A stretch of DNA of 5,720 bases from Collinsella aerofaciens (GTDB taxonomy: Bacteria; Actinomycetota; Coriobacteriia; Coriobacteriales; Coriobacteriaceae): assembly GCA_905213725.1 (NCBI GenBank), contig CAJMJM010000112.1, positions 1 through 5,720 on the forward strand. Direction: 5' to 3'. This document shows, piece by piece, positions 1 to 5,147 of this stretch (position 1 is its first letter; each line of letters starts with the position of its first letter). A program made the translations under genes and the position numbers. The notes beneath the pieces were generated by a model. The model did not search any database. It saw nothing but the letters and a program-made list of their open reading frames with translations, and was not told where the DNA came from.

Positions 1-14
1 CCCCTCGACGCTGC

Positions 15-112
15 GAGCCCGCCAGAGCGGCAATCTGACGTTCAATCGTCGTGCATGGCCAAAAGGCCTAGGCCCTCCTCTTTCACGTCACCTTGCTCGC
101 TCTGGCGGGCTC
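15..112. repeat. Long inverted repeat (15-bp arms) in the left intergenic region
   Basis: The arms 15-29 (GAGCCCGCCAGAGCG) and 98-112 are perfect reverse complements. A second, inner pair, TGACGT at 36-41 and ACGTCA at 85-90, is nested inside. The centre holds GGCC-AAAA-GGCC (57-68), overlapping the palindrome GGCCTAGGCC (65-74). The whole 98 bp could fold as one long imperfect hairpin or as a branched structure. No open reading frame of note crosses it. It could be a terminator for a gene left of the window, or a dispersed palindromic element. The sequence alone does not decide, and there is no clear T-run after either arm. Confidence 0.7.
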
Positions 113-130
113 TCGCTGACTTTTGCTCTA

Positions 131-203
131 CCTGCAGCGTTCCGCTGGCGCCGGCTTTATCTGCAGGCCCTAGCAGTTCCGTCTTGCCGCTGGCGTTGCG
201 GCA
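131..203. repeat. Two short hairpins downstream of the aminopeptidase gene
   Basis: CCTGCAG at 131-137 pairs with CTGCAGG at 161-167 around a GC-rich core. TGCCGC at 185-190 pairs with GCGGCA at 198-203 around a 7-nt loop. Both hairpins contain the same 9-mer CCGCTGGCG (142-150 and 187-195), so this stretch may contain a small internal duplication. No coding sequence is apparent. The role is unknown; the hairpins lie 3' of the minus-strand aminopeptidase and could add to transcript-end structure. Confidence 0.4.
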
Positions 204-211
204 TTTACCCA

Positions 212-253
212 GATAAAACCTGCCAAAATAAACCTGTCCCCTTTTGGCAGGTT
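212..253 (-). repeat. Dispersed 42-bp hairpin repeat, copy 1 (likely terminator of the M18 gene)
   Basis: This unit matches 5106-5147 at 41 of 42 positions; the only difference is C241 versus T5135. Inside it AACCTGCCAAAA (217-228) pairs with TTTTGGCAGGTT (242-253). In this copy the stem extends to 15 bp (214-228 with 242-256), so the TAA stop of the aminopeptidase gene (254-256) is itself part of the stem. Read on the minus strand the hairpin ends in GGTTTTATC, a modest T-run, which fits an intrinsic terminator. Copy number elsewhere in the genome cannot be seen here. Confidence 0.75.
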
Positions 254-1639
254 TTAGAGCTCCACGCTTTCGGCGCCGTTGATGGTTAGGTTGCGCTCGT
301 AGAAGGCGGTGAGAGCGCGGATGGCGTACATCACGTCGCGCACACCGCCGGTCTCGTAGCTCGAGTGCATGGCAAGCTGCGGCAGGCCCACGTCAACGGC
401 ATGCATGCTCGCCTGCATGTTCGACAGGTTGCCCAGGGTCGAACCGCCCGCCATATCGCTCTTGTTGGCGAAGGCCTGCGTGGGCACGTCGGCGTCATCG
501 CAGATGGCTTGGAACACCGCGCGGCTAAAGGCATCGGTGCAGTAGTGCTGGTTGGCGGCTTCCTTGATGACAATACCGCCGTTGAGTACGACCTGGTTGC
601 GAACATCGCACTTCTCGGCGTGGTTGGGGTGCACGGCATGCGCGTTGTCGCAGCTCGCGAGCATCGATGCGGCAAGGGCGCGATGGTACGACTCGTCGTC
701 AAAGCCCAACGATCCGTTAATGCGGCGCAGTGCATCGGCCAAGAGCGTCGACATGGCGCCTTGCTTGGTCTCGGAGCCAACCTCCTCGTTATCGAAGCAG
801 CAGAAGACCGAAACATCGTGCGCGTTCTCGGCACCCAAAAATGCCTGCAGCGAGGTGTAGGCGCAGGCCAGGTCGTCAAGCTTGGGCGTCGAGATAAACT
901 CGTCGGCCCAGCCCCAAATGCGCGCATCCTGGCGGTTGACCAGGAACAAATCGCGGCCCAGAATTTGCTCGGGCTCAACGTCCAGCTCTTCGGCAATCAG
1001 GGCATCAAAATCTCCCTGCTTGAGTTCGCCGGCGCTGATGAGCGGGCACAGGTCGACGGCTCGGTTGGGAGCAAAGCCCTCGTTAACGCCGCGGTTCATG
1101 TGGATGGCAAGGCTCGGGATAATAGCGACCTCGCGCTCGGTGGCAAGCAGGCGGCTCTCAATACGGTCGCCCTCGCGTACCAGCACGCGGCCCGCGAGTG
1201 CCAGCGGACGGTCGAACCAGGTGTAGTCGATCATGCCGCCGTAGGCCTCGGTGTTCAGGCGCAGCGTCTCGCCCGCGCCGTCGAGCTCGGGCACGGCCTT
1301 AACCTTAAACGTCGGCGAGTCGCTGTGCGACGCCGTCAGCTGAAAATGGTAGTCGCCGGCAACGCCGTCCTCGCCCCACGTAGCAGCCAGGTCCTCGCCC
1401 ACCTTAAAGGCGATAACGCTCGAGGTGTTGCGCTGCGTGTAATAACGCCCGCCCGGCTCGATGTCCCACGCCGCGTTCTCGGACAGGTAGGTAAAGCCCG
1501 CCTCGTCGAGCTCGGCCATAATGGTCGCCGCCGTATGGAACATGCTGGGGCATGCCTCGATAAAGTCGATAAGGTCGTTGGCGGCCTCGATATCATCGGC
1601 CGTCACATGCGCGCGCTCGGGCGTTTCCTGATCCGTCAT
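254..1639 (-). CDS. M18 family aminopeptidase (aspartyl aminopeptidase-like)
   Basis: This is a complete 461-residue zinc aminopeptidase of family M18, the usual length for the family. The enzymes are cytosolic and remove N-terminal residues from peptides, often acidic ones; the exact preference cannot be read from the sequence. The metal and catalytic motifs are all present in order: H105 in SHSD with D107, D255/D256 in LDDLA, the glutamate pair E285/E286 in FDNEEVGS, D331 in SCDNAHAVHPNH, and the last ligand H425 in MHSSYETGG. GGSTLGNLS, typical of the family, lies just before it. An upstream in-frame ATG at 1750 would add 37 residues. The start at 1639 is preferred because AAGGGGAG lies a few bases upstream and the protein then begins MTDQETPE. 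The gene is transcribed divergently from the amide hydrolase and ends in a hairpin repeat. No signal peptide or membrane segment is seen. Family assignment is firm; the substrate is not. Confidence 0.95.
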   Translation of the reverse strand: MTDQETPERAHVTADDIEAANDLIDFIEACPSMFHTAATIMAELDEAGFTYLSENAAWDIEPGGRYYTQRNTSSVIAFKVGEDLAATWGEDGVAGDYHFQLTASHSDSPTFKVKAVPELDGAGETLRLNTEAYGGMIDYTWFDRPLALAGRVLVREGDRIESRLLATEREVAIIPSLAIHMNRGVNEGFAPNRAVDLCPLISAGELKQGDFDALIAEELDVEPEQILGRDLFLVNRQDARIWGWADEFISTPKLDDLACAYTSLQAFLGAENAHDVSVFCCFDNEEVGSETKQGAMSTLLADALRRINGSLGFDDESYHRALAASMLASCDNAHAVHPNHAEKCDVRNQVVLNGGIVIKEAANQHYCTDAFSRAVFQAICDDADVPTQAFANKSDMAGGSTLGNLSNMQASMHAVDVGLPQLAMHSSYETGGVRDVMYAIRALTAFYERNLTINGAESVEL

Positions 1640-1800
1640 GCTCTCCCCTTTCGCTGGGTTGATGGTCCCTTCCAGCATACCCCGCCGCGCCAGCGCTGCA
1701 CTCTTCATTCCGTGTTTAATCCCGCACCGCTCACCAAGTTGAGCCATCATGCCCGTGCACCTTTTGCGACAATTACGCTAACAGGACGAGAGGAGCCGCC
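1640..1800. promoter_or_regulatory. Divergent intergenic region between aminopeptidase and amide hydrolase genes
   Basis: These 161 bp must carry the promoters of both flanking genes unless transcription enters from elsewhere. On the minus strand TATGCT (1674-1679) is a possible -10 box for the aminopeptidase, but no good -35 box lies at the right distance. On the plus strand TTGAGC (1739-1744) and TTGCGA (near 1765) are possible -35 boxes without convincing -10 partners. The purine-rich GAGAGGAG immediately before 1801 is the ribosome binding site of the amide hydrolase. No clear operator palindrome is seen. Confidence 0.35.
1643..1650 (-). promoter_or_regulatory. Shine-Dalgarno site setting the M18 start at 1639
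   Basis: On the minus strand the sequence AAGGGGAG lies 3 bases before the ATG at 1639-1637 (5 bases counted from the AAGGGG core). The longer candidate start at 1750 is preceded by no comparable purine-rich run, and the extra 37 residues look unlike the family's N-terminus. Confidence 0.7.
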
Positions 1801-2886
1801 ATGAAGCCACGTAACATTGCCATCGCCTGCGGTGTCGCGGGAGTCGCCGTCGGCCTTGCCGCTGCCACCGGTATCGTTTATCACAAGCAAATCAAGTCCG
1901 CCGCGTCGCTCAAACGCTTGACCGGCTACGCGGATGGCTATGACCTGTACGCAATCGACATCGCCTACGACTACGATCTTGATCGCATCATCGCCGCTGG
2001 CGTGCGCGACGACCAGGCCTACATCGATGCCGTGGTGGCGCAGGTGCTGCCCGGTGTGCCGGTACATGTCCAGGCGCCCCAGTTTGCCTGCAGCGCTTTT
2101 GTCGCCGTAGATGCCGAAGGCCGCGTGCGCACCGGTCGCAATTACGACTTTAAGGACGACACCTCAGCGCTGCTGGTGCGCAATCACCCACGCGGCGGCT
2201 ATGCCTCCATCGGGTTTGCCGCCCTTAACAACCTGGGCGATAACACTCCGCTTGACTCCGTCGCCGGACGGGCCGCCGCACTCATGGGCCCGTTTGGCCA
2301 GCTCGACGGTGTTAACGAATGCGGCGTGTCCATTGCCGTACTCACTCTGGATTCCAAGCCCTGTGACCAGGACACGCAACGCCCCGTCATCAATACCTCG
2401 CTCGCCATCCGTCTGGTGCTCGACCGTGCCGCCACCACGCAAGAAGCTGTCGACCTGCTTTCCGCCTACGACATGCACGCCATGGCAGGACGCGATTACC
2501 ACTTCTTTATCAACGACGCCGCCGGTGACGCGCGCGTAGTAGAGTGGGATCCGCGCGATCCGGACCGCGCTTTCAAAGCGGCTCCTGTACGCCAGGTTAC
2601 GAACTTCTACGCCTGCTATGGCGACGAAGTGCTGCCCAACCAAAAGAATGGCGAGCTGGGCCATGGTAAAGAGCGCGCCGTCGCAATCGCCGATGTCCTT
2701 GACGCCCATGTCGGTGCCCAGGACGAGGCAGTCGCTTGGAAGGCCCTTCGCGCCGCAGCCCAAGAGCCCAATCCGGAAGACATCACCAGCAATACGCAAT
2801 GGTCGGTCGTCTTTGACAATACCGAACCCGCCGCCGCTATTACGCTGCGCCGCCACTGGGGCAACGTCGATGCCTTCGCACTGTAA
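1801..2886 (+). CDS. Membrane-anchored Ntn hydrolase, choloylglycine/linear amide C-N hydrolase superfamily
   Basis: This is a complete 361-residue protein. A positively charged start (K2, R4) is followed by a hydrophobic stretch at about residues 6-27, so it is probably an uncleaved membrane anchor or a signal peptide, with the enzyme outside the cytoplasm. Residues 28-96 form a linker or propeptide. The hydrolase core starts at C97 (QFACSAF), the expected nucleophile, followed by GRNYDF (112-117), DGVNECG (169-175), HFFINDAAGDARVVEW (234-249), VTNF (266-269), GKER (289-292) and a terminal TQWSVVFD (332-339). R113 and D116 sit 16 and 19 residues after C97, the spacing of Arg18 and Asp21 after Cys2 in bile salt hydrolases. 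N268 at +171 is close to Asn175. The family cleaves linear amides such as conjugated bile acids, penicillin V, N-acyl amino acids or N-acylethanolamines. Which of these applies is unknown. Classical bile salt hydrolases begin Met-Cys and lack this N-terminal part. GAGAGGAG precedes the ATG. Confidence 0.85.
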   Translation: MKPRNIAIACGVAGVAVGLAAATGIVYHKQIKSAASLKRLTGYADGYDLYAIDIAYDYDLDRIIAAGVRDDQAYIDAVVAQVLPGVPVHVQAPQFACSAFVAVDAEGRVRTGRNYDFKDDTSALLVRNHPRGGYASIGFAALNNLGDNTPLDSVAGRAAALMGPFGQLDGVNECGVSIAVLTLDSKPCDQDTQRPVINTSLAIRLVLDRAATTQEAVDLLSAYDMHAMAGRDYHFFINDAAGDARVVEWDPRDPDRAFKAAPVRQVTNFYACYGDEVLPNQKNGELGHGKERAVAIADVLDAHVGAQDEAVAWKALRAAAQEPNPEDITSNTQWSVVFDNTEPAAAITLRRHWGNVDAFAL

Positions 2887-2952
2887 GGAGCCAGGCCCGT
2901 CGACCTTACGTTCCCTGACGTTGCTTACATTTCCATACGCTTGAGCTAACAC

Positions 2953-2987
2953 GTTTACCCCCGTATCAACAGTGTGCGGGGGTAAAC
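2953..2987. promoter_or_regulatory. Perfect 11-bp inverted repeat upstream of the phosphofructokinase gene (operator or terminator)
   Basis: GTTTACCCCCG (2953-2963) and CGGGGGTAAAC (2977-2987) are perfect reverse complements around a 13-nt loop. The element lies 67 bp after the amide hydrolase stop and 37 bp before the phosphofructokinase ATG. No T-run follows on the plus strand (the next bases are TTATGCGC), which weakens a plain intrinsic-terminator reading. TTGAGC (2941-2946) followed after 17 bases by TATCAA (2964-2969) would be a promoter that interleaves with the repeat, and TATAAC at 3000-3005 is another possible -10 box. A repressor operator, a 5'-leader hairpin or a terminator are all possible. 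Confidence 0.55.
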
Positions 2988-3024
2988 TTATGCGCATGTT
3001 ATAACTTGCCCGGAAGGATTCATC

Positions 3025-4104
3025 ATGCTTAGGATCGGTCTTCTTACTAGTGGCGGCGACTGCCAGGCGCTCAACGCCACCATGCGCGGCATCGTCAAAA
3101 CGCTTATGACCAATAGCGAAGAGCCTATCGAGATCTACGGTTTTGAGGACGGCTACCAGGGCCTTATCTACAGCAGGTTCCGCGTCATGACGCCCGCCGA
3201 TTTTAGCGGTATCCTCACCCGCGGCGGCACCATCCTGGGCACGAGCCGCACGCCGTTCAAGCGTCTGGATACCCCCGAGGCCGATGGTGTCGAGAAGGTG
3301 CCGGCGATGGTCCACACCTATCATAAGCTGCAGCTCGACTGCCTGTTTATGCTGGGTGGCAACGGATCCACCAAGACCGCCAACCGCCTGCGCGAAGAGG
3401 GCCTCAACGTTATCGCCCTGCCCAAGACCATCGATAACGACACATGGGGCACCGAGCTGACGTTTGGCTTTACGAGCGCCATCGACGTCGCCACCAAGTG
3501 CATCGACGACATCCACACCACCGCTTCGAGCCACGGCCGCGTGTTCGTTATCGAGATCATGGGCCACAAGGTTGGCTGGATCCCGCTGTATGCCGGCGTC
3601 GCGGGCGGCGCGGATGTCATCTTGATTCCCGAGATTCCCTACGACATGGATAACGTCATCAAGACCATTGAGCATCGCATGGAAACCGGTAGCCGCTTTA
3701 CCATCGTGGCCGTCGCCGAGGGCGCCATCTCCAAGGAGGACGCGGCGCTGTCCAAGAAGGAGTACAAGAAGAAGCTCGCCGAGCGCACGAGCCCGTCAAT
3801 CGTGTACGACATCGCCAAGGAGATCGAGGCCAAGACCGGTCGCGAGACCCGCGTCGCCATCCCCGGCCACACGCAGCGCGGCGGTCAGCCCGATGCCCAG
3901 GACCGCATCTTTGCGACCCAGTGCGGCGTCGAGGCGGCACTCGGCTGCCTACGCGGCGAGTTTGGCTACATGATTGCTCTGCGTGACGGCAAGATGTGCC
4001 ACATGCCGCTCGAGGAGGTCGCCGGCAAGCTCAAGTATGTCGACCCCCAGAGCGACCTGGTGCGCGAGGCCAAGGCGTTGGGCATCAGCTTCGGCGACGA
4101 ATAG
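3025..4104 (+). CDS. pfkA: 6-phosphofructokinase, PPi-PFK-like branch of the PfkA family
   Basis: This is a complete 359-residue phosphofructokinase that phosphorylates fructose 6-phosphate to fructose 1,6-bisphosphate, the committed step of glycolysis, in the cytosol. Motifs in order: TSGGDCQALNATMRG (8-22), LGTSRTPF (71-78), GGNGS (111-115), PKTIDND (133-139) with D137 as the catalytic base, MGHKVGW (179-185), IPE (201-203) and GHTQRGGQPDAQDR (281-294). Two positions separate phosphodonor types (E. coli numbering 104 and 124). Here they are G114, as in ATP enzymes, and K134, as in PPi enzymes. From memory this G/K combination occurs in ATP-dependent actinobacterial (group III) enzymes, so ATP is the more likely donor. 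The residue matching E. coli Asp103 is N113, a less usual choice. GGAAGGA at 3012-3018 is the ribosome binding site. The gene appears to be expressed from its own leader, which contains a perfect inverted repeat. Confidence 0.93.
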   Translation: MLRIGLLTSGGDCQALNATMRGIVKTLMTNSEEPIEIYGFEDGYQGLIYSRFRVMTPADFSGILTRGGTILGTSRTPFKRLDTPEADGVEKVPAMVHTYHKLQLDCLFMLGGNGSTKTANRLREEGLNVIALPKTIDNDTWGTELTFGFTSAIDVATKCIDDIHTTASSHGRVFVIEIMGHKVGWIPLYAGVAGGADVILIPEIPYDMDNVIKTIEHRMETGSRFTIVAVAEGAISKEDAALSKKEYKKKLAERTSPSIVYDIAKEIEAKTGRETRVAIPGHTQRGGQPDAQDRIFATQCGVEAALGCLRGEFGYMIALRDGKMCHMPLEEVAGKLKYVDPQSDLVREAKALGISFGDE

Positions 4105-4132
4105 CCTCGGCTGGAACTGCTCTCATCGGATG

Positions 4133-4243
4133 CCCCAGGGCTTACCTCCCAAATCGTCCTCGGACATGTCAGGACCCCGCCGTGCGCTTCGCGCCGCGGG
4201 GTCCTTCCGTCCTGCGGAAAGATTTGGGAGGTAAGCCCTGGGG
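4133..4243. repeat. Nested 111-bp palindrome with cloverleaf-like internal hairpins
   Basis: The arms 4133-4155 and 4221-4243 (CCCCAGGGCTTACCTCCC plus AAATC, and its complement) pair perfectly over 23 bp. Inside lie three smaller hairpins: GTC/GAC at 4156-4165, a strong central one with AGGACCCCG (4171-4179) against CGGGGTCCT (4197-4205) capped by GCGC-TTC-GCGC, and TCCG/CGGA at 4206-4218. The predicted shape is a long stem closed by a three-hairpin junction. The element starts 28 bp after the phosphofructokinase stop, so it may end that transcript, but the perfect outer stem is much longer than terminators need. A small mobile or dispersed palindromic element is an alternative. Confidence 0.8.
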
Positions 4244-4308
4244 CCTCCTGCGGTAACTAAGGAGGCCGTGGCTATTCGTCTTCTTGCTGCGGGTGCCTGG
4301 TCTGAAAT

Positions 4309-4379
4309 TAAGTTGCGGTGAAATAGTTCCTGCTTAGCCCGCAAATGGCTGAATCTAAGAACTATTCCACCGCAACTTA
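4309..4379. repeat. Inverted repeat with 21-bp arms (20/21 paired)
   Basis: TAAGTTGCGGTGAAATAGTTC at 4309-4329 (written here as 21 bases read TAAGTTGCGG then TGAAATAGTTC) pairs with 4359-4379 at 20 of 21 positions; the single mismatch is A4321 against C4367. The 29-nt loop contains a short inner stem, AGCC (4336-4339) with GGCT (4347-4350). There is no T-run on either side. It does not share sequence with the neighbouring palindromes. It may be a dispersed intergenic repeat of the host genome; I cannot test that here. Confidence 0.75.
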
Positions 4380-4446
4380 CGAATGATCGGAGCGGCTACA
4401 GCACAAGCGTCGGCGTTCGTTTGATGGTCCGCCACGAAAAGGAGCC

Positions 4447-4574
4447 ATCTACTACGTTTAACTCGATGGGGCCAACCATGACCGCATTTTTCGAAAAGCG
4501 ACAGGCCTTCTACCTGCGGTTTTATTTTTCGTTTTCCCGGCATGGTTGAGGGTATCCAATTAAACGTAGTAGAT
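4447..4574. repeat. 128-bp element with terminal inverted repeats, possible MITE-like unit
   Basis: ATCTACTACGTTTAA (4447-4461) and TTAAACGTAGTAGAT (4560-4574) are perfect 15-bp terminal inverted repeats. The arms continue imperfectly inward and become matched again at CAACCATG (4473-4480) against CATGGTTG (4541-4548), and then ACCGCA (4481-4486) against TGCGGT (4515-4520). The centre has the palindrome TTTTCGAAAA (4488-4497) and A+T-rich tracts. No target-site duplication is evident at the ends and there is no transposase. A non-autonomous mobile element or a dispersed structured repeat both fit. The structure is certain, the identity is not. Confidence 0.6.
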
Positions 4575-4699
4575 AGGCCCATTTTGTGGCATACGGCCCA
4601 TTCAAGCCCAATCTCGAAGGCTAAAGAGAGCCTCTCATCCACGCTTGCGAGCGAAAACCAAATAGAATGAAAGGCAAATGGAAAGCCCGTTTGACGAGC

Positions 4700-4704
4700 G
4701 GAGG
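4700..4704 (+). promoter_or_regulatory. Shine-Dalgarno GGAGG favouring the start at 4709
   Basis: GGAGG lies 4 bases before the ATG at 4709. The upstream in-frame ATG at 4667, which would add 14 residues, is preceded by AACCAAATAGA and has no ribosome binding site. The 4-base gap is rather short but acceptable. Confidence 0.6.
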
Positions 4705-4708
4705 ACAT

Positions 4709-5029
4709 ATGCGGGACGTAGCCGAAAGCGACTGGAAGCTGTTTAAGAAAATGCTTCCTCAATGGCAAGAACGTTATATGGAAAAGCTCATCGGCCAGTA
4801 CGTTGAGATGCTGAACGGCGACAGTGAAGCGTCCAGTAGATTTTGGGCACTAGAAGAGCGCCTCAATAGAGACAAGCTGTCCTCAGGTGTAATTGCAAAC
4901 GACATTCGCCGCAGCACAATGCACCGCGAGATAGCCAATTTGCTTATCGACAGCGTGATCGCCCTCGACGACCTTGCCGGTTATACCGAGGACATTAAGA
5001 GCTATGCGCAACACTGGATTGGCCAGTAA
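4709..5029 (+). CDS. Small hypothetical protein, 106 residues, mostly helical
   Basis: The function is not recognised. The protein begins MRDVAESDWKLFKKMLPQW and has a charged, amphipathic, apparently all-helical make-up with no signal peptide, membrane segment or cysteine. Visible stretches include WQERYMEKLIGQY (19-31), FWALEERLNRDK (43-54) and RRSTMHREIANLL (65-77), ending in SYAQHWIGQ. From memory, similar small proteins starting with a D-x-x-x-x-DWKLF pattern and holding F-W-x-L-E-x-R and R-R-S-x-M segments recur in Coriobacteria and Firmicutes as uncharacterised proteins, which supports a real gene. G+C counted by hand over 4741-5028 is about 50% (143 of 288), below the roughly 60-65% of the neighbours, which hints at acquisition by transfer. 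It converges on the ABC permease gene, separated by a strong hairpin. Confidence 0.75.
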   Translation: MRDVAESDWKLFKKMLPQWQERYMEKLIGQYVEMLNGDSEASSRFWALEERLNRDKLSSGVIANDIRRSTMHREIANLLIDSVIALDDLAGYTEDIKSYAQHWIGQ

Positions 5030-5060
5030 GAGCACCGAACGACAAACATCCCCAGCAAAA

Positions 5061-5106
5061 CGGGGCAAACGCCGGACCACCTAATGGTTGTCCGGCGTTT
5101 GCCCCG
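5061..5106. terminator. Strong convergent terminator hairpin
   Basis: CGGGGCAAACGCCGGAC (5061-5077) pairs perfectly over 17 bp with 5090-5106, and after one mismatch the stem continues ACC/GGT to a TAAT loop. Read on the minus strand the hairpin is followed by TTTTGCTGGGG; on the plus strand by ATAAAACC. The T-run is therefore better for transcripts of the permease gene, but the position between two converging genes suggests use from both sides. Confidence 0.8.
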
Positions 5107-5147
5107 ATAAAACCTGCCAAAATAAACCTGTCCCTTTTTGGCAGGTT
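5106..5147 (-). repeat. Dispersed 42-bp hairpin repeat, copy 2 (at the 3' end of the permease gene)
   Basis: This copy is 41/42 identical to 212-253. AACCTGCCAAAA (5111-5122) pairs with TTTTGGCAGGTT (5136-5147) around a 13-nt loop containing AAACCTGTCCC. The TAA stop of the permease gene (5148-5146) overlaps the end of the unit by two bases. It directly adjoins the 17-bp hairpin at 5061-5106, so the permease transcript meets two hairpins in tandem. Confidence 0.8.

Larger units (their letters stand above)
4105..4708. other. 604-bp gene-free region packed with three large inverted-repeat elements
   Basis: No convincing gene lies here. Three separate palindromic elements occupy 4133-4243, 4309-4379 and 4447-4574, listed individually. 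Between 4575 and 4708 there is an 8-bp direct repeat, GGCCCATT at 4576-4583 and 4595-4602, spaced 19 bp (about two helical turns), and a small AGGCT/AGCCT hairpin at 4618-4633. Either could belong to the promoter region of the following small gene. A minus-strand open frame at 4355-4768 runs through two of the elements and into the start of the next gene; I do not accept it as a gene. The last 130 bp are visibly richer in A+T than the flanking glycolytic gene. Confidence 0.6.

Noticed and set aside
30..60. Possible tRNA T-arm (TTCAATC flanked by GACG and CGTC)
   Set aside because: Only a 4-bp stem is present and no acceptor stem, anticodon arm or CCA fits around it.
365..1804. 479-residue plus-strand open frame opposite the aminopeptidase gene
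   Set aside because: It is antisense to a complete gene with all catalytic motifs, has no recognisable domain, and is explained by high GC and codon bias leaving few stops on the opposite strand.
2164..3675. 503-residue minus-strand open frame spanning the amide hydrolase, the intergenic gap and half of the phosphofructokinase gene
   Set aside because: It lies opposite two well-supported genes and shows no family motifs; its low-complexity content is typical of antisense shadows in GC-rich DNA.
4133..4574. Series of repeats suggesting a CRISPR array
   Set aside because: The three elements differ in sequence and size and are inverted repeats, not regularly spaced direct repeats with unique spacers.
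4355..4768. 137-residue minus-strand open frame across the palindromic elements
   Set aside because: It runs through two inverted repeats, ends inside the loop region of one, and overlaps the start of the small plus-strand gene. No good ribosome binding site or known domain was recognised. It is best seen as a by-product of the 4447-4574 element, although expression cannot be excluded.
212..5147. The two 42-bp copies as ends (direct repeats) of one composite mobile element or island
   Set aside because: The DNA between them is mostly core metabolic genes of normal composition, there is no integrase or transposase, and each copy fits a gene-end hairpin for the adjacent minus-strand gene.
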